A stretch of 64,000 nucleotides of DNA from Acidobacteriota bacterium (GCA_003223645.1 QHVT01000005.1:535300-599299), one strand, 5' to 3'. Shown: positions 26,954 through 37,274, numbered from the stretch's first letter. Notes: generated from the sequence alone by a model not told the origin. Numbers and translations are program-made.

Positions 26954-28295
26954 TGTTGACGAACTCGCGGATGCCGTAGACGCCGAGCTCACGTCCGAAG
27001 CCGGAGTGCTTCACGCCGCCGAACGGCACGCGCGGATCCGACGCCACCATCGCATTGACGAAGACCTGTCCCGACTCGATGCGCTCGACGAATTGTTTTT
27101 GCTCGCCGCCGTCGCGCGTCCAGACGCTCGCGCCGAGGCCGAACGTGGTGGCGTTCGCGAGCGCGATGGCTTCGTCGATGTTCTTGACTCGAAAGAGTGA
27201 CGCGACGGGACCGAACGTTTCTTCGCCGAACGCGGGCGCGTCGCGCGGAATGTCGGCGAGCACGGTCGGCGCATAGAAATTGCCGCGATCGCCGACGCGC
27301 TTTCCGCCGGCGAGCAGCTTCGCTCCCGCGGCAACGCTGGCGTCGACCTGTTTCTCGATGTCGTTCACGATCAGCGGCGTCGCGAGCGGACCGACGTCGG
27401 TCGACTCCTCCATCGGATCGCCGAGGTGCAGCGATTTCATCGCGTCGACGAAGCGCGATTGAAAATCGTCAGCGATCGACTGGTGCACGATGAATCGCTT
27501 CGCTGCGATGCACGACTGTCCGTTGTTCACGATGCGCGCTTTGACACCGGTCTGCACGGCCGCGTCGAGATCGGCGGACGGCATCACGATGAACGGATCG
27601 CTCCCTCCCAATTCGAGCACGCTCTTCTTGATCCGCTTCGCGGCATTCGACGCGACGCTCGCGCCGGCCGGCTCGCTGCCCGTCAGCGTCGCCGCTTTCA
27701 CGCGCTCGTCGTCGAGTACGGCCGCGACCTGTTCGGACGTGATGAGCAGCGTTTGAAACTCGCCCTGATCGAATCCTGCTTCGCGAAAAATCTCTTCGAT
27801 CGCGAGCGCCGACTGCGGCACGTTCGATGCGTGCTTCAACAGTCCGACATTGCCCGCCATCAGCGCCGGCGCCGCGAAGCGGAACACCTGCCAGAACGGA
27901 AAGTTCCACGGCATCACGGCGAGCACCGGACCGATCGGCTCGAACCGCACGTAGCTGTCTTTCGCTTCCGTTGGCACGTGCTCGTCGGCGAGATAGCGCT
28001 CCGCGTTGTCCGCGTAGTGGCGGCACACGAGCGCGCACTTCTGCACCTCGGCCACCGCCGCCTTGACCGGCTTTCCCATCTCCAGCGTGATCGTCCGCGC
28101 GAATTCGTTCGCGCGTGAATCGAGAATCTCCGCCGCACGATTCATTCGCCGCGCACGCTCGGAAAACGATCGTGCGCGATTGACGCCGAACGCAAACAGT
28201 GCGCGCTGCAGTTTTTCCTCGAGCGCTTCCGCCGTGAGCGGTTCGAACGTGGCGATCGTTTCTCCGGTTGCCGGATTGATCGTGGCGATGCTCAT
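26931..28295 (-). CDS. NAD(P)-dependent aldehyde dehydrogenase (succinate-semialdehyde type)
   Basis: A 454-residue aldehyde dehydrogenase. It starts MSIATINPATGETIATF. The cofactor region is PWNFPFWQVFRFAAPALMAGN, the catalytic glutamate lies in LELGGSDPFIV and the catalytic cysteine in NNGQSCIAAKRF. NPATGE and the overall length fit the GabD/succinate-semialdehyde group, but substrate choice cannot be settled from sequence. ATG at 28295 chosen; the longer frame adds a non-homologous leader. It is divergent from the TonB receptor gene, with 62 bp between starts. Confidence 0.88.
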   Translation of the reverse strand: MSIATINPATGETIATFEPLTAEALEEKLQRALFAFGVNRARSFSERARRMNRAAEILDSRANEFARTITLEMGKPVKAAVAEVQKCALVCRHYADNAERYLADEHVPTEAKDSYVRFEPIGPVLAVMPWNFPFWQVFRFAAPALMAGNVGLLKHASNVPQSALAIEEIFREAGFDQGEFQTLLITSEQVAAVLDDERVKAATLTGSEPAGASVASNAAKRIKKSVLELGGSDPFIVMPSADLDAAVQTGVKARIVNNGQSCIAAKRFIVHQSIADDFQSRFVDAMKSLHLGDPMEESTDVGPLATPLIVNDIEKQVDASVAAGAKLLAGGKRVGDRGNFYAPTVLADIPRDAPAFGEETFGPVASLFRVKNIDEAIALANATTFGLGASVWTRDGGEQKQFVERIESGQVFVNAMVASDPRVPFGGVKHSGFGRELGVYGIREFVNIKTIWIA

Positions 28296-28357
28296 GATCG
28301 GAATGATATTCTGACGGCACAGTCGTCCAACCAATGCGGCAACCGAAGGAGCTAGCC

Positions 28358-31297
28358 ATGCGTCTACGCGGTCTCACCGTACTGATCCTTGTGTGTCTAT
28401 TGATTCCCTGCAGCGCATTTGCGCAGAGCAGCACCGGCACCGTCTCCGGCGCGGTGCACGATGACTCCGGCGCGGCACTTCCCGGTGTCACCGTGACTGC
28501 GACGAACACCGCCACGGGCGTCGCGCGCAGCGCAGTGACGAACGGCGTCGGCGCCTATCAGATTGGCTTCCTGATGCCCGGCGCGTACCGCGTCGAAGCG
28601 ACGCTGGAAGGATTCCAGCCGGTTGTCCGCGAGAAAGTCGTCGTCAACGTCGGCAGCGACACGACGATCAACTTCTCGATGAAAGTCGGCGTCGCCGAGA
28701 CGATGACCGTCACGGCCGCTGCTCCGCTCGTCGAAGCGGAGCGCACACAAGTGAGCTCGGTCGTGAACGAGACATCGATTCAGAACCTGCCGGTCAATGG
28801 ACGCAACTTCATCGACTTCGTTCTCACGACGCCCGGCGTGGTGAAGGACGTGCGCGCCGGCGACATCAGCTTCGCCGGACAGCGCGGCACGCTCAACTCG
28901 CTCGTCATCGATGGCGCGAACAATGACAACACGTTCTTCGGCCAAACCCTCGGCCGCACCGGCTCCGGCCGCGCGCCGTACCAGTTCTCGCAGGACGCGG
29001 TAAAGGAGTTCCAGGTCAACAACAACGCCTACTCGGCCGAGTACGGCCGCGCCGGTGGCGCCGTCATCAACGTCGTGACGAAGTCGGGCACGAACGATCT
29101 CGACGGCACGCTCTTCTACTTCCTGCGCGACAAGCGCTACAACGCGAACGACTACATCAACGAGATCAACAATCGCGCGAAGAGTCCCTATCACTTCGAT
29201 CAGTACGGCTTTTCCGCCGGCGGTCCGATCCAGCACGACAAGCACTTCTTCTTCGTCAACTATGACGTGCAGCGCAACGATCTGCCGAATCCCGTCATCA
29301 TCGGCGGCGGCGGAGCGGTCGCGATCGCGACGCCCGACGATCAGCGCGGCTACGACATCCTCAAGACGCACGCGGAGGACTATGTCCGCCGTCAGGACCA
29401 GGACGTGTACCTCATCAAGACCGATCACGAGCTGATGTCGAACACGCATCTCTCGATGCGCTACAACCGGCAGGAGTTCGCCGGCAAGAACTACGAGAAC
29501 GGCGCTACGATCAACTCCGTCGAGCACACCGGCAACTCGCTCGTGAACACCGACACGTTGTCAGGGGTGTTCTCGTCGGCTCATGGCGCGTCCTTCTTCA
29601 ACGAAGTGCGCGCGCAGTACGCGAAAGATCGCGAGCCGGGCGCGGCGAACTTCTCCGGTCCGGAAACCGAGGTCCTGCACAACGGCGTCACGATCTTCCG
29701 ATTCGGACAGAACACGTTCAGCCCGCGCGAGACCACCATCAAGCGCACGCAGATCGCCGACACGGCAACGCGTCTCTTCAACAAACACACGCTCAAAGGC
29801 GGCTTCGATTACAGCCACGACAACATTCTCAACTATTTTCCAGGCAACTTCGCCGGCACCTATCGCTTCACCAGTCTCGCCGATCTCGCGAACAACAAGC
29901 CATCGCGATTCCTGCAGGCGTTCGCCGGTCCGGGCACGAGCGGCGCGACGACGCATCCCGACATCACCGAGCTCGGTTTCTTCATCCAGGACGAGTTCCA
30001 CGTGCGCAACGACCTCACGCTGACCGCGGGACTGCGCTGGGACAAGGAGAGCATCAAGCAGCCCGATGTGAGGAACCCCGACATCGAGCTCCTCGGCCAC
30101 GGCATCGATACCTCCGTGATCAACGAGGACGACAACAACTTTGGTCCGCGCCTCGGATTTGCGTGGACGCCGGGCGGCGACGGCCGCACGGTCGTGCGCG
30201 GCGGCTATGGAATCTTCTACGGACGCACGCCCGCGATCATGATCGGCACCGCGCATTCGAACAACGGGATCAACGTGCAGACCATCACCTTCACCGGCGC
30301 GCTCATTCCGGCGTATCCGAACGTCTACACGTCGATTCCGACCGGCGCGACGATTCCGAAGCCGACGATCCTCGTGTTCAACAAGCACTACGAGAATCCC
30401 ACCGTGCATCAGGCCAGCCTCGGCGTCGAGCATTCGCTCAACACCGATCTGCTGGTCGGCGTCACGTACCAGATGGTGATGGGCGAGAACCTCTCGCGCT
30501 CGGCCGACATCAACATCGGCAATCCCAACCCTTTCAGCGTCAACGTCGCCAACGGATCGGCCGTATCGATCAAGCGGTACTTCGGCCGGCCGTTCAGCAG
30601 CTTCGCACGCATCATCGAGTTCCAGGACAGCGCACGCTCGCGCTACGACGGCCTCACGTTCGACGTGCAGAAGCGCTTCTCGCGCAACTGGCAGGCGCGC
30701 CTCGCGTACACGTACGGCGTCGTGAAGGACGACAAACCCGATGCGACGGCGGTCGTTCCCGGAACGGACGACGCGAAGTTCGCCTCCGACTCCGGCAACT
30801 TCGATACCGACTACACCTACGGCGACAACGACGTGCGCAACCGCGTCGTGCTCAGCGGTATCTGGTCGCTCGACTCGTACGCGCAGAAGCTCGGAGCAGG
30901 GTGGACGCATACGCTGCTCTCGGGTTGGTCGATCAGCGGCATCGCCAGCTACCAGACGGGCCAGCCCTACACGCCGGTCGTGAACGCCGATCTCAACAAC
31001 GACGGCAACCTCTCGAACGACATCGCGCCGGGATTCCGGCGCAATTCCCTGCGCCTGCCGTCGCAGCTGTCGATCGATCCGCGCATCACGCGCGACCTCG
31101 CGTTCGGCGGCGTGCGCGTGCAGCTGATCTGGGAAGCATTCAACCTGCTGAACCGCTCGAACGTCAGCAACGTCAACCGCACCTACTACTCGTACAACGC
31201 GACGTCGAACACGCTGACGAAGTCCGCGACGTTCGGCATCCCGACGGTCTCCGCCGGCCCGCGCATCATGCAGCTGGCCGCTAAAGTCTCCTTCTAA
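28358..31297 (+). CDS. Oar-type TonB-dependent outer-membrane receptor
   Basis: A 979-residue outer-membrane protein. It has a signal peptide (LRGLTVLILVCLLIPCSAFAQ) and an N-terminal carboxypeptidase regulatory-like domain (GTVSGAVHDDSGAALPGVTVTATN...GAYQIGFLMPGAYRVEATLEGF). The plug region follows (NVVTKSGTNDLDGTLFYF, NGRNFIDFVLTTPGV). A long beta-barrel fills the rest, ending in an aromatic residue (QLAAKVSF) as expected. This class is greatly expanded in Acidobacteria and is thought to import glycans or peptides; the ligand is unknown. A GAAGGAG ribosome-binding site precedes the ATG at 28358. Confidence 0.92.
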   Translation: MRLRGLTVLILVCLLIPCSAFAQSSTGTVSGAVHDDSGAALPGVTVTATNTATGVARSAVTNGVGAYQIGFLMPGAYRVEATLEGFQPVVREKVVVNVGSDTTINFSMKVGVAETMTVTAAAPLVEAERTQVSSVVNETSIQNLPVNGRNFIDFVLTTPGVVKDVRAGDISFAGQRGTLNSLVIDGANNDNTFFGQTLGRTGSGRAPYQFSQDAVKEFQVNNNAYSAEYGRAGGAVINVVTKSGTNDLDGTLFYFLRDKRYNANDYINEINNRAKSPYHFDQYGFSAGGPIQHDKHFFFVNYDVQRNDLPNPVIIGGGGAVAIATPDDQRGYDILKTHAEDYVRRQDQDVYLIKTDHELMSNTHLSMRYNRQEFAGKNYENGATINSVEHTGNSLVNTDTLSGVFSSAHGASFFNEVRAQYAKDREPGAANFSGPETEVLHNGVTIFRFGQNTFSPRETTIKRTQIADTATRLFNKHTLKGGFDYSHDNILNYFPGNFAGTYRFTSLADLANNKPSRFLQAFAGPGTSGATTHPDITELGFFIQDEFHVRNDLTLTAGLRWDKESIKQPDVRNPDIELLGHGIDTSVINEDDNNFGPRLGFAWTPGGDGRTVVRGGYGIFYGRTPAIMIGTAHSNNGINVQTITFTGALIPAYPNVYTSIPTGATIPKPTILVFNKHYENPTVHQASLGVEHSLNTDLLVGVTYQMVMGENLSRSADINIGNPNPFSVNVANGSAVSIKRYFGRPFSSFARIIEFQDSARSRYDGLTFDVQKRFSRNWQARLAYTYGVVKDDKPDATAVVPGTDDAKFASDSGNFDTDYTYGDNDVRNRVVLSGIWSLDSYAQKLGAGWTHTLLSGWSISGIASYQTGQPYTPVVNADLNNDGNLSNDIAPGFRRNSLRLPSQLSIDPRITRDLAFGGVRVQLIWEAFNLLNRSNVSNVNRTYYSYNATSNTLTKSATFGIPTVSAGPRIMQLAAKVSF

Positions 31298-31306
31298 GCC
31301 AGAACT

Positions 31307-31340
31307 GTGGAGCGGCGGCCGCCCCCGGCCGCCGCTCCAC
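31307..31340. repeat. GTGGAGCGGC palindromic element, copy 2 (intergenic, minimal form)
   Basis: A 34-bp perfect palindrome with 14-bp arms (GTGGAGCGGCGGCC / GGCCGCCGCTCCAC) and a 6-nt loop. It begins 10 bp after the stop of the TonB receptor and could terminate it. It is the shortest member of the family whose other copies lie inside genes. Confidence 0.85.
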
Positions 31341-31346
31341 CGCGCC

Positions 31347-31386
31347 TTGACAATCCGAGTTAGTAAACATACGTATATTTACTAAC
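31347..31386 (+). promoter_or_regulatory. Promoter and palindromic TetR operator of the efflux operon
   Basis: TTGACA at 31347-31352 is a perfect -35 box. Downstream a 28-bp palindrome (31359-31386) has arms GTTAGTAAA and TTTACTAAC and a nearly symmetrical centre ATACGTAT. It is strikingly A+T rich for this genome and ends one base before the TetR start codon. The -10 element (TACGTA or TATATT) lies inside it, so repressor binding would block transcription. Autoregulation by the TetR protein is the obvious inference. Confidence 0.85.
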
Positions 31387-31387
31387 G

Positions 31388-32182
31388 ATGGGACGCCCGC
31401 CGCGGATCAGCCACCAACAAATTCTCGACTCGGCCCGCGACGTCTTCACCGCGCGCGGATTCGCGGCGACGACGCTCGCCGACATCGCGACGACGCTGCG
31501 CGTCACGCCGGCGGCGATCCTGCGTCACTTCCCGTCGAAGCAGGATCTGTTCGCGGCAGCGATGAGCGCGCGCTCGATCGAGATTCCGCCGTTCGTCGCC
31601 GAGCTCGCACATGTCGACGGTGCCGCCGATCCGCGCGATGTGCTCCGCGATTTCGCAGAACAGTTCGTGCCGTTCATCAGCACGATCATCCGCTCCGCGA
31701 TCGCCGTACAGATGCATCTCGCCGCGCGGCAGACGACGCTCGTCGTCCCGTTCGATGCGCACGCAGAGACCGCTCCGCCGCGGCGCGTGCTCGCGGTGGT
31801 CGGCGACTACTTCCGCCGCGCGATCGATGCGCGCACGATCCGCCGCGGCGATCCTCGCGCTTACGCGCTCCTCTTTCTCGGACAACTACAGTCGTACGTC
31901 TTCATCCACCAAATCCTCGCCGTGACGCCCGCCATTTCGCTCGAGGACTACCTCGACGCGCTCGTCGATCTCTGGACCGGAGGTGCTCTTGCCGTCAAAT
32001 CCAAACGTTCTGCTCCGCGTCGTGGCGGTGCTGGTGCTGCTGGCCGCGGTCGCGGCGGCGCTGTTGTACGTGCGAAAGCAACGCGAGCCGAAGCCGCTCG
32101 TCCTGGCCGGAACGCTCGAAGCGCGAACAGTCAACGTCGGCTCGCTCGTCGGCGGCCGCGTCAGCCGCGTCCACGTGGATGA
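31388..32182 (+). CDS. TetR-family regulator with long overlap into the HlyD gene
   Basis: A 264-residue frame. Residues 1-198 are a normal TetR regulator: helix-turn-helix ILDSARDVFTARGFAATTLADIATTLRVTPAAILRHFPSKQDLF and a ligand-binding domain ending [17 protein letters not shown]. The remaining ~66 residues ([21 protein letters not shown]...) are low-complexity and basic, and overlap the HlyD gene out of frame by 200 nt. The regulator probably ended near 31983 in the ancestor, and this frame has lost its stop. The order TetR-HlyD-ABC-ABC parallels E. coli cecR-ybhGFSR. Confidence 0.85.
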   Translation: MGRPPRISHQQILDSARDVFTARGFAATTLADIATTLRVTPAAILRHFPSKQDLFAAAMSARSIEIPPFVAELAHVDGAADPRDVLRDFAEQFVPFISTIIRSAIAVQMHLAARQTTLVVPFDAHAETAPPRRVLAVVGDYFRRAIDARTIRRGDPRAYALLFLGQLQSYVFIHQILAVTPAISLEDYLDALVDLWTGGALAVKSKRSAPRRGGAGAAGRGRGGAVVRAKATRAEAARPGRNARSANSQRRLARRRPRQPRPRG

Positions 32183-32948
32183 AGGCTCGCAGGTCGCCGC
32201 TGGCCAGGTGTTGGTGACGCTGGAGACCGAGACGCTCGACAGGCAGATCGCCGAGCAGCAGGCCGCGATCGCGACGGCGCGCGCGAACCTCGCGAAGGCG
32301 ATCAACGGACCGCGCGACGAAGAGATCCGCAAAGCGGAAGCAGTCGCGTCGAACGACGAGCGCGAGCGGCGGCGACTCGCGTCGTTGTATTCGGCCGGAA
32401 TCGTGTCGAAGGAAATGCTCGATCAGGCGGCGACGAAGGCAAAGACGTCCGCCGAGGATTTGCGCGTGTTACGCGCGGGAACGCGCAAAGAAGACATCGC
32501 GATCGCGCGCATGCAAGCGGAGCAGCAGGAGCGGCACCTCGCGACGCTCACGAAGCAGCGCGACGAGACCGTCGTGCGATCGACAGTCAACGGCGTCGTG
32601 CAGTCGTTCGGCTTGCGGCCCGGCGACATCGTCGCGCCGAATCAAAGCGTCGCCGAGATCCTCGAGCCGTCGCAGCTCTGGGTCCGCATCTACGTCCCGG
32701 AAACGCTCCTCGGAAAGGTGCACGTGAACATGCCGGTGCGCGTGCGCGTCGACACGTGGCCGGAAGTCTGGTTCCCCGCCCGCGTGTCGACAATCTCCAG
32801 CGAAGGCGAGTACACGCCGCGCAACGTGCAGACGCGCGCGCAACGCGCGGAACAGGTGTACGGCGTAAAGGTCGTGACGAATCCCGATTCGCGCCTCAAG
32901 GCCGGCATGGCCGCCGAAGTCGACCTCGGCGTGAAAGGACACGCGTGA
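31983..32948 (+). CDS. HlyD-family periplasmic adaptor of ABC efflux (YbhG-like)
   Basis: A 321-residue membrane-fusion protein. One N-terminal membrane helix ([21 protein letters not shown]) leads to a lipoyl half-motif ([27 protein letters not shown]). A coiled-coil hairpin (residues ~85-190) and the second lipoyl half ([26 protein letters not shown]) follow. It links an inner-membrane transporter to the outer membrane. The GTG start at 31983 lies in GGAGGTG and overlaps the TetR frame. Its stop overlaps the ATPase GTG start (GTGA). Confidence 0.87.
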   Translation: MLLPSNPNVLLRVVAVLVLLAAVAAALLYVRKQREPKPLVLAGTLEARTVNVGSLVGGRVSRVHVDEGSQVAAGQVLVTLETETLDRQIAEQQAAIATARANLAKAINGPRDEEIRKAEAVASNDERERRRLASLYSAGIVSKEMLDQAATKAKTSAEDLRVLRAGTRKEDIAIARMQAEQQERHLATLTKQRDETVVRSTVNGVVQSFGLRPGDIVAPNQSVAEILEPSQLWVRIYVPETLLGKVHVNMPVRVRVDTWPEVWFPARVSTISSEGEYTPRNVQTRAQRAEQVYGVKVVTNPDSRLKAGMAAEVDLGVKGHA

Positions 32949-33892
32949 CCGACAACGGCGCCGGCATCAACGTGCAGGGCGTGACGAAAGACTTCGGCAC
33001 CGTGCGCGCGCTCGACAACGTCACGCTGCAAGTCCGCCGCGGCGAGATCTACGGTCTCCTCGGACCGAACGGATCCGGCAAGTCGACTCTCATCCGCATC
33101 CTCTGCGGCCTCCTCGCGCCGACGTCGGGTCACGCGCAAGTCGATGGACTCGACGTCGAAAAAGAAGGCGAAGAAGTGCGGCGCCACATCGGCTACGTCT
33201 CGCAGGGCTTCTCGCTCTATCGCGATCTCACCGTCGACGAGAACCTCGACTTCTTCAGCTCGATCTATCGGCTGCGCGGAGCGGAGCGAAAGGAACGAAA
33301 AGAGTGGGCGATCGAGCTCACGCACATCGCGCCGTATCGCGACCGGCTCGCCGGCGCGCTGTCCGGCGGCTGGCGGCAGCGGCTCGCGCTCGCCGCCGCG
33401 CTCATGCATCAGCCGCGCGTGTTGTTCCTCGACGAGCCGACGGCGGGAATCGATCCCGTCGCGCGCCGCGAGTTGTGGGACCTGCTGTTCGGTCTCGCCG
33501 CGCAGGACGTGACGATGTTCGTGACGACGCACTACATGGATGAAGCGGAGCGCTGCAGCACGGTCGCGTATTTGTATTTGTCGAAGCTGATCGTCAGCGG
33601 ACATCCGGCCGAGCTCAAGAAATTGCCCGAGGTCACGCCGGAGGGGATGCGGCGCGTCGAAGCGGTGGCGAGCGAAGGCGTGGCCGCGCTGATGGCGTCC
33701 TCGCGCACGCTGCCGTACGTCCGCGCCGTCACGATCTTCGGCACGTCGCTGCATCTGCTCGTGGACGAAAACGTTTCGAACGAAAGGATCGATCACGACC
33801 TCGAGGCGTTCGGCATCGGCAGCGTTTCGGTGCAGGACATCCTGCCGACGCTGGAGGACGTATTCGTGCGGCTCACCGAGGTGCGCGCGTGA
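32945..33892 (+). CDS. ABC transporter ATP-binding protein (YbhF-like)
   Basis: A 315-residue single ATPase domain. Walker A is [10 protein letters not shown], the Q-loop is YVSQGFSLY, the signature is a degenerate [16 protein letters not shown], Walker B is VLFLDEP and the switch His is in [11 protein letters not shown]. The C-terminal ~80 residues are the regulatory tail of drug-export (DrrA-like) ATPases. It starts with GTG at 32945, and the stop overlaps the permease GTG. E. coli YbhF has two ATPase domains; this one has one, so it must act as a homodimer. Confidence 0.92.
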   Translation: MTDNGAGINVQGVTKDFGTVRALDNVTLQVRRGEIYGLLGPNGSGKSTLIRILCGLLAPTSGHAQVDGLDVEKEGEEVRRHIGYVSQGFSLYRDLTVDENLDFFSSIYRLRGAERKERKEWAIELTHIAPYRDRLAGALSGGWRQRLALAAALMHQPRVLFLDEPTAGIDPVARRELWDLLFGLAAQDVTMFVTTHYMDEAERCSTVAYLYLSKLIVSGHPAELKKLPEVTPEGMRRVEAVASEGVAALMASSRTLPYVRAVTIFGTSLHLLVDENVSNERIDHDLEAFGIGSVSVQDILPTLEDVFVRLTEVRA

Positions 33893-34992
33893 ACGGATTT
33901 ACGGCGATCTTTCGGAAAGAGCTGACGCAGATGATGCGCGACCGGATGACGCTCATGTTCGCGCTAGCCGTGCCGATCTTCGAGCTGATCCTCTTCGGCG
34001 TGATCGACATGAACGCGAAAAACATTCCGACGATCGTGTGGGACCAGAGCAAGACGCAGGAAAGCCGCCGGCTCGTCGAACAATTCGCGGCGACGTCGCT
34101 CTTGAAAGTGCAGGGCTACGTGACGTCGCGCGGGGAAATGCAGCAGGCGATCGTCGCGGGCCACGCACAAGTGGCGATCGAAATCCCGCCCGACTACGCG
34201 CGCAACCTCGCCGGCGGCCGCGACGCCGATGTCCTCGTCCTCATCGACGGCTCCGACTCCAGCGTCGCGTCGCAGGCATTGTCCGCTGCAAACGGAGTCG
34301 TATTGCAGAACTCGATTCGCGAAGTCCTGCAACGGACGCACGTGCAGCCGCGCATCGACGCGCATCCGGTGATGATGTTCAACCCCGACATGCGCAGCGC
34401 CAACCTGCTCATCCCCGGCCTCATCGCGATCCTGCTGACGTTCTCCGGAACCATCCTCTCCGCCTTCGCCATCGTCAAAGAACGCGAGCGCGGCACACTC
34501 GAACAGTTGATGGTCACCCCTGTCTCGCCGCTGGCGGTTGTGCTTGGAAAAATTCTCCCGTACATGGGCGTCGCCTACTCCACGCTCATCGTCGTGCTGT
34601 TACTGATGCGCTTCCTCTTCCAAGTCCCTTTTAACGGGAGCATAGTTTTGTTGTTAAGCCTCTCGTCTGTCTACCTGCTCGCGCTGTTGTCCTTTGGCCT
34701 GCTCATCTCCTCGCGAGCGCATTCGCAAATGGAAGCGATGCAAATGGCGATGGGGATTCTGTTGCCGTCGGTGCTTCTGTCCGGCTACATCTTTCCGATC
34801 GCATCGCTGCCCGCGCCGCTGCGCGTGATCTCGTACTTGCTGCCGGCGACGCACTTCATCAGGATCGCGCGAGGAATCGTGATTCGCGGAGCGGCGTTTT
34901 CGGACCTATGGGAGCCGGTCTTCGCGCTGCTCGTGATTTCAGCGGTGTTGATTTTGGCGTCGGCGAGAGCGTTCAAGAAGACAATGTCATAA
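33889..34992 (+). CDS. ABC-2 type transporter permease (YbhS/YbhR-like)
   Basis: A 367-residue permease. An N-terminal helix ([22 protein letters not shown]) is followed by an extracytoplasmic domain (residues ~40-165). A helix bundle ([41 protein letters not shown]..., [38 protein letters not shown]) comes last. [15 protein letters not shown] is the ABC-2 signature. Only one permease gene is present, against two in the E. coli operon. The substrate is unknown; efflux of a toxic compound is suggested by the TetR/HlyD partners. Confidence 0.91.
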   Translation: MNGFTAIFRKELTQMMRDRMTLMFALAVPIFELILFGVIDMNAKNIPTIVWDQSKTQESRRLVEQFAATSLLKVQGYVTSRGEMQQAIVAGHAQVAIEIPPDYARNLAGGRDADVLVLIDGSDSSVASQALSAANGVVLQNSIREVLQRTHVQPRIDAHPVMMFNPDMRSANLLIPGLIAILLTFSGTILSAFAIVKERERGTLEQLMVTPVSPLAVVLGKILPYMGVAYSTLIVVLLLMRFLFQVPFNGSIVLLLSLSSVYLLALLSFGLLISSRAHSQMEAMQMAMGILLPSVLLSGYIFPIASLPAPLRVISYLLPATHFIRIARGIVIRGAAFSDLWEPVFALLVISAVLILASARAFKKTMS

Positions 34993-34995
34993 CTC

Positions 34996-35226
34996 ATGTC
35001 GATGACTCTGACGTTCACAGCGGTATTCGAAGAGGCACCGGAAGGTGGTTATACGGCATTCGTCGAAGAGCTGCCTGGTGCGATTTCACAAGGCGAGACA
35101 CTTGAAGAGGCGCGTGAGAATCTCAAGGACGCAATCGACCTCATTCTGGAGTGCAATCACGATTTCGCAACCCGCGATATCGATATAACTCGCGTCATTC
35201 GTGAGCCGATAGTCGTCAGCCGATAG
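34996..35226 (+). CDS. Solitary HicB-like antitoxin-type protein
   Basis: A 76-residue protein with the HicB fold signature: LTFTAVFEEAPEGGYTAFVEELPGAISQGETLEEARENLKDAIDLILE. HicB normally neutralises the HicA mRNA interferase. No hicA is seen on either side: the next 108 bp have no open frame and the neighbours are a permease and hslU. It lacks the C-terminal helix-turn-helix found in some HicBs. Base use is less G+C rich than its neighbours. It begins 3 bp after the permease stop. A lone regulatory relic or an orphan acquired by transfer are both possible. Confidence 0.8.
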   Translation: MSMTLTFTAVFEEAPEGGYTAFVEELPGAISQGETLEEARENLKDAIDLILECNHDFATRDIDITRVIREPIVVSR

Positions 35227-35291
35227 ATCCATTACGGTAGCGGTATTCCGAGCGCTCGTGGCGGCGCCGTGCTCAAGTCCTGACGCTTCAT

Positions 35292-35333
35292 GGTCAACTG
35301 GTTTACTTGATGTCAGCTAGTTCACCAGTGACC
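35292..35333. terminator. Imperfect hairpin between convergent hicB and hslU
   Basis: GGTCAACTGGT (35292-35302) pairs with ACCAGTGACC (35324-35333) apart from one bulged base. It sits between two convergent genes and could serve both. There is no U-tract. Confidence 0.4.
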
Positions 35334-35334
35334 T

Positions 35335-36735
35335 TCACAATACATAGCGCGAGAGATCTTCGTCTCTCACCACGTCGGCAAGAACACGCGAAACATATTC
35401 GGCATCGATGAGAACCGCTTGGCCGTCCATGTCAGACGCGTCGAACGACAGCTCGTCCAACAGTCGCTCGAGAATCGTGTGCAGCCTTCGTGCACCTATG
35501 TTCTCTGTCTTCTCGTTCACCAGCGCGGCGTAGCGCGCGATCTCGTGCACCGCATCATCTTTGAACGTCAGCGTCACACCTTCGGTTGCTAGCAACGCGG
35601 TGTACTGCGTCGTCAGTGCGTTCTTCGGTTCGCGCAGAATTCGTTCGAAGTCGCCTTCAGTGAGGGACTCGAGCTCAACTCTGATCGGGAAGCGGCCCTG
35701 GAGCTCGGGGATGAGATCCGATGGCTTGGAAACGTGGAACGCGCCGGCGGCGATGAAGAGGATATGGTCGGTCTTCACCATTCCGTACTTCGTATTGACG
35801 GTCGTGCCTTCGACGATCGGGAGGAGGTCGCGCTGGACGCCTTCGCGGCTGACGTCGGGGCCGTGGGATGCGTTTTGACGTCCGGCGATTTTGTCGATCT
35901 CGTCGAGGAACACGATGCCGCTTTGTTCGACGCGGTCGACCGCTTCGCGCGCGACGTTCTGCTGGTCGACGAGTTTCTCGGCTTCTTCCTGGATCAGGAT
36001 CTCGCGCGCCTCGCCGATGCGCATCTTCTTTCGCTTCGATCGTCCGCCGAAGAGGCCGGGGAGCATGTCCTTCACGTTCACGCCCATCTCTTCGACGCCT
36101 TGCGGCGTGAAGATCTCGAACGACGGGAACTGCTGTTCCTTCACTTCGACTTCGATCTCGCGCTCGTCGAGTTTTCCTTCGTCGAGCCAGCGGCCGAGTT
36201 TCTCGCGCGTCTCGACGTTCGGCTCCTCGGACTCGGGCGCGTTGACGAACGCGGGTCGCGCGCGCGGCGGGCGGGAGTCGGGGAGGAGCAGATCGAGGAT
36301 GCGCTCGCGCGTGTTGCGCTCCGCGGCATCGCGCACAGCACGGTTCTTTTCATCGCGCACGAGCTTCACGCCGATCTCGGTGAGGTCGCGGACGATCGAC
36401 TCTACGTCGCGGCCGACATAGCCGACTTCCGTGAACTTCGACGCTTCGATCTTCATGAACGGAGAGCGCGTGAGCTTGGCGAGCCGCCGCGCGATCTCGG
36501 TTTTTCCGACGCCGGTCGGTCCGATCATGATGATGTTCTTCGGCGCGATCTCGTCGCGCATGTCGGCGGGGAGCTGCTGCCGGCGCCAGCGATTGCGCAG
36601 CGCGATGGCAACCGCGCGCTTCGCCGCGTTCTGGCCGACGATGTACCTGTCGAGCTCGCGCACGATTTCTTTCGGTGTCAGGCGCTCGGTATTGAGCGCG
36701 GTGTCGTCGACTGGTGCTGGGAGGTGGATGACCAT
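35335..36735 (-). CDS. hslU: ATP-dependent protease ATPase subunit HslU
   Basis: A 466-residue AAA+ unfoldase. [34 protein letters not shown] starts the family homology. Walker A is [17 protein letters not shown], Walker B is [12 protein letters not shown] and sensor/arginine motifs lie near GRFPIRVEL. The I-domain (residues ~115-240) is present. It feeds substrates to the HslV peptidase. The C-terminal EDLSRYVL is the tail that activates HslV. Its ATG overlaps the hslV stop (TAATG). Confidence 0.96.
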   Translation of the reverse strand: MVIHLPAPVDDTALNTERLTPKEIVRELDRYIVGQNAAKRAVAIALRNRWRRQQLPADMRDEIAPKNIIMIGPTGVGKTEIARRLAKLTRSPFMKIEASKFTEVGYVGRDVESIVRDLTEIGVKLVRDEKNRAVRDAAERNTRERILDLLLPDSRPPRARPAFVNAPESEEPNVETREKLGRWLDEGKLDEREIEVEVKEQQFPSFEIFTPQGVEEMGVNVKDMLPGLFGGRSKRKKMRIGEAREILIQEEAEKLVDQQNVAREAVDRVEQSGIVFLDEIDKIAGRQNASHGPDVSREGVQRDLLPIVEGTTVNTKYGMVKTDHILFIAAGAFHVSKPSDLIPELQGRFPIRVELESLTEGDFERILREPKNALTTQYTALLATEGVTLTFKDDAVHEIARYAALVNEKTENIGARRLHTILERLLDELSFDASDMDGQAVLIDAEYVSRVLADVVRDEDLSRYVL

Positions 36736-37274
36736 TAGAGACTCTCGACCGTGATGTTGTCGTTTGTGTAGATGCAGATTTGCGACGCGATGCGCAGCGA
36801 CTCTTCGGCGATCTGCGCCGCCGTCATCGGCGTATGTGCGATGAGCGCTCGCGCGGCGGCGAGCGCGAACGGGCCACCGGAGCCGATCGCGAGGATGCCG
36901 TCGTCGGGCTGGATGAGATCGCCGGTGCCGGAGATGAGATAGGCGCGCTCGCTGTTCGCGACGATGAGCATTGCCTGCAGCTGCCGCAGGTATTTATCCA
37001 TCCGCCAGTCTTTCGCGAGCTCGACGACCGACCGCTCCATGTTGCCGCGATACTCCTCGAGCTTCGCCTCGAAGCGGGAGAAGAGCGCGAACGCGTCGGC
37101 GGCGGAGCCGGCGAAGCCGGCGAGGATTTTGTCGTGATAGAGGCGGCGCACTTTCGCCGCGCCGTGCTTCATGACCGTGTTGCCGACCGTGACCTGTCCG
37201 TCGCCGGCCAACGCGACTTGGCCGTCGCGCCGCACGCAGACGACCGTGGTTGCACGAATGATCGTGTCTTCCAT
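36735..37274 (-). CDS. hslV: ATP-dependent protease peptidase subunit HslV
   Basis: A 179-residue proteasome-like peptidase. MEDTIIRA precedes [28 protein letters not shown]. The first threonine of TTVV is the expected catalytic N-terminal residue after processing, which means an eight-residue propeptide, longer than in E. coli. [14 protein letters not shown] is the conserved later motif. Twelve subunits form the proteolytic core capped by HslU. It is the first gene of hslV-hslU. Confidence 0.95.
   Translation of the reverse strand: MEDTIIRATTVVCVRRDGQVALAGDGQVTVGNTVMKHGAAKVRRLYHDKILAGFAGSAADAFALFSRFEAKLEEYRGNMERSVVELAKDWRMDKYLRQLQAMLIVANSERAYLISGTGDLIQPDDGILAIGSGGPFALAAARALIAHTPMTAAQIAEESLRIASQICIYTNDNITVESL

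Noticed and set aside
32173..32182. Third parS (TCCACGTGGA) in the HlyD gene
   Set aside because: Only the central CCACGTGG matches; the outer TGTT/AACA is missing.
31388..32182. DNA-binding basic tail as a real TetR domain
   Set aside because: The tail is the out-of-frame reading of hlyD and is low complexity; more likely a missing stop.
35227..35334. hicA next to hicB
   Set aside because: Frames in this gap are stopped within short distances and none has HicA features.
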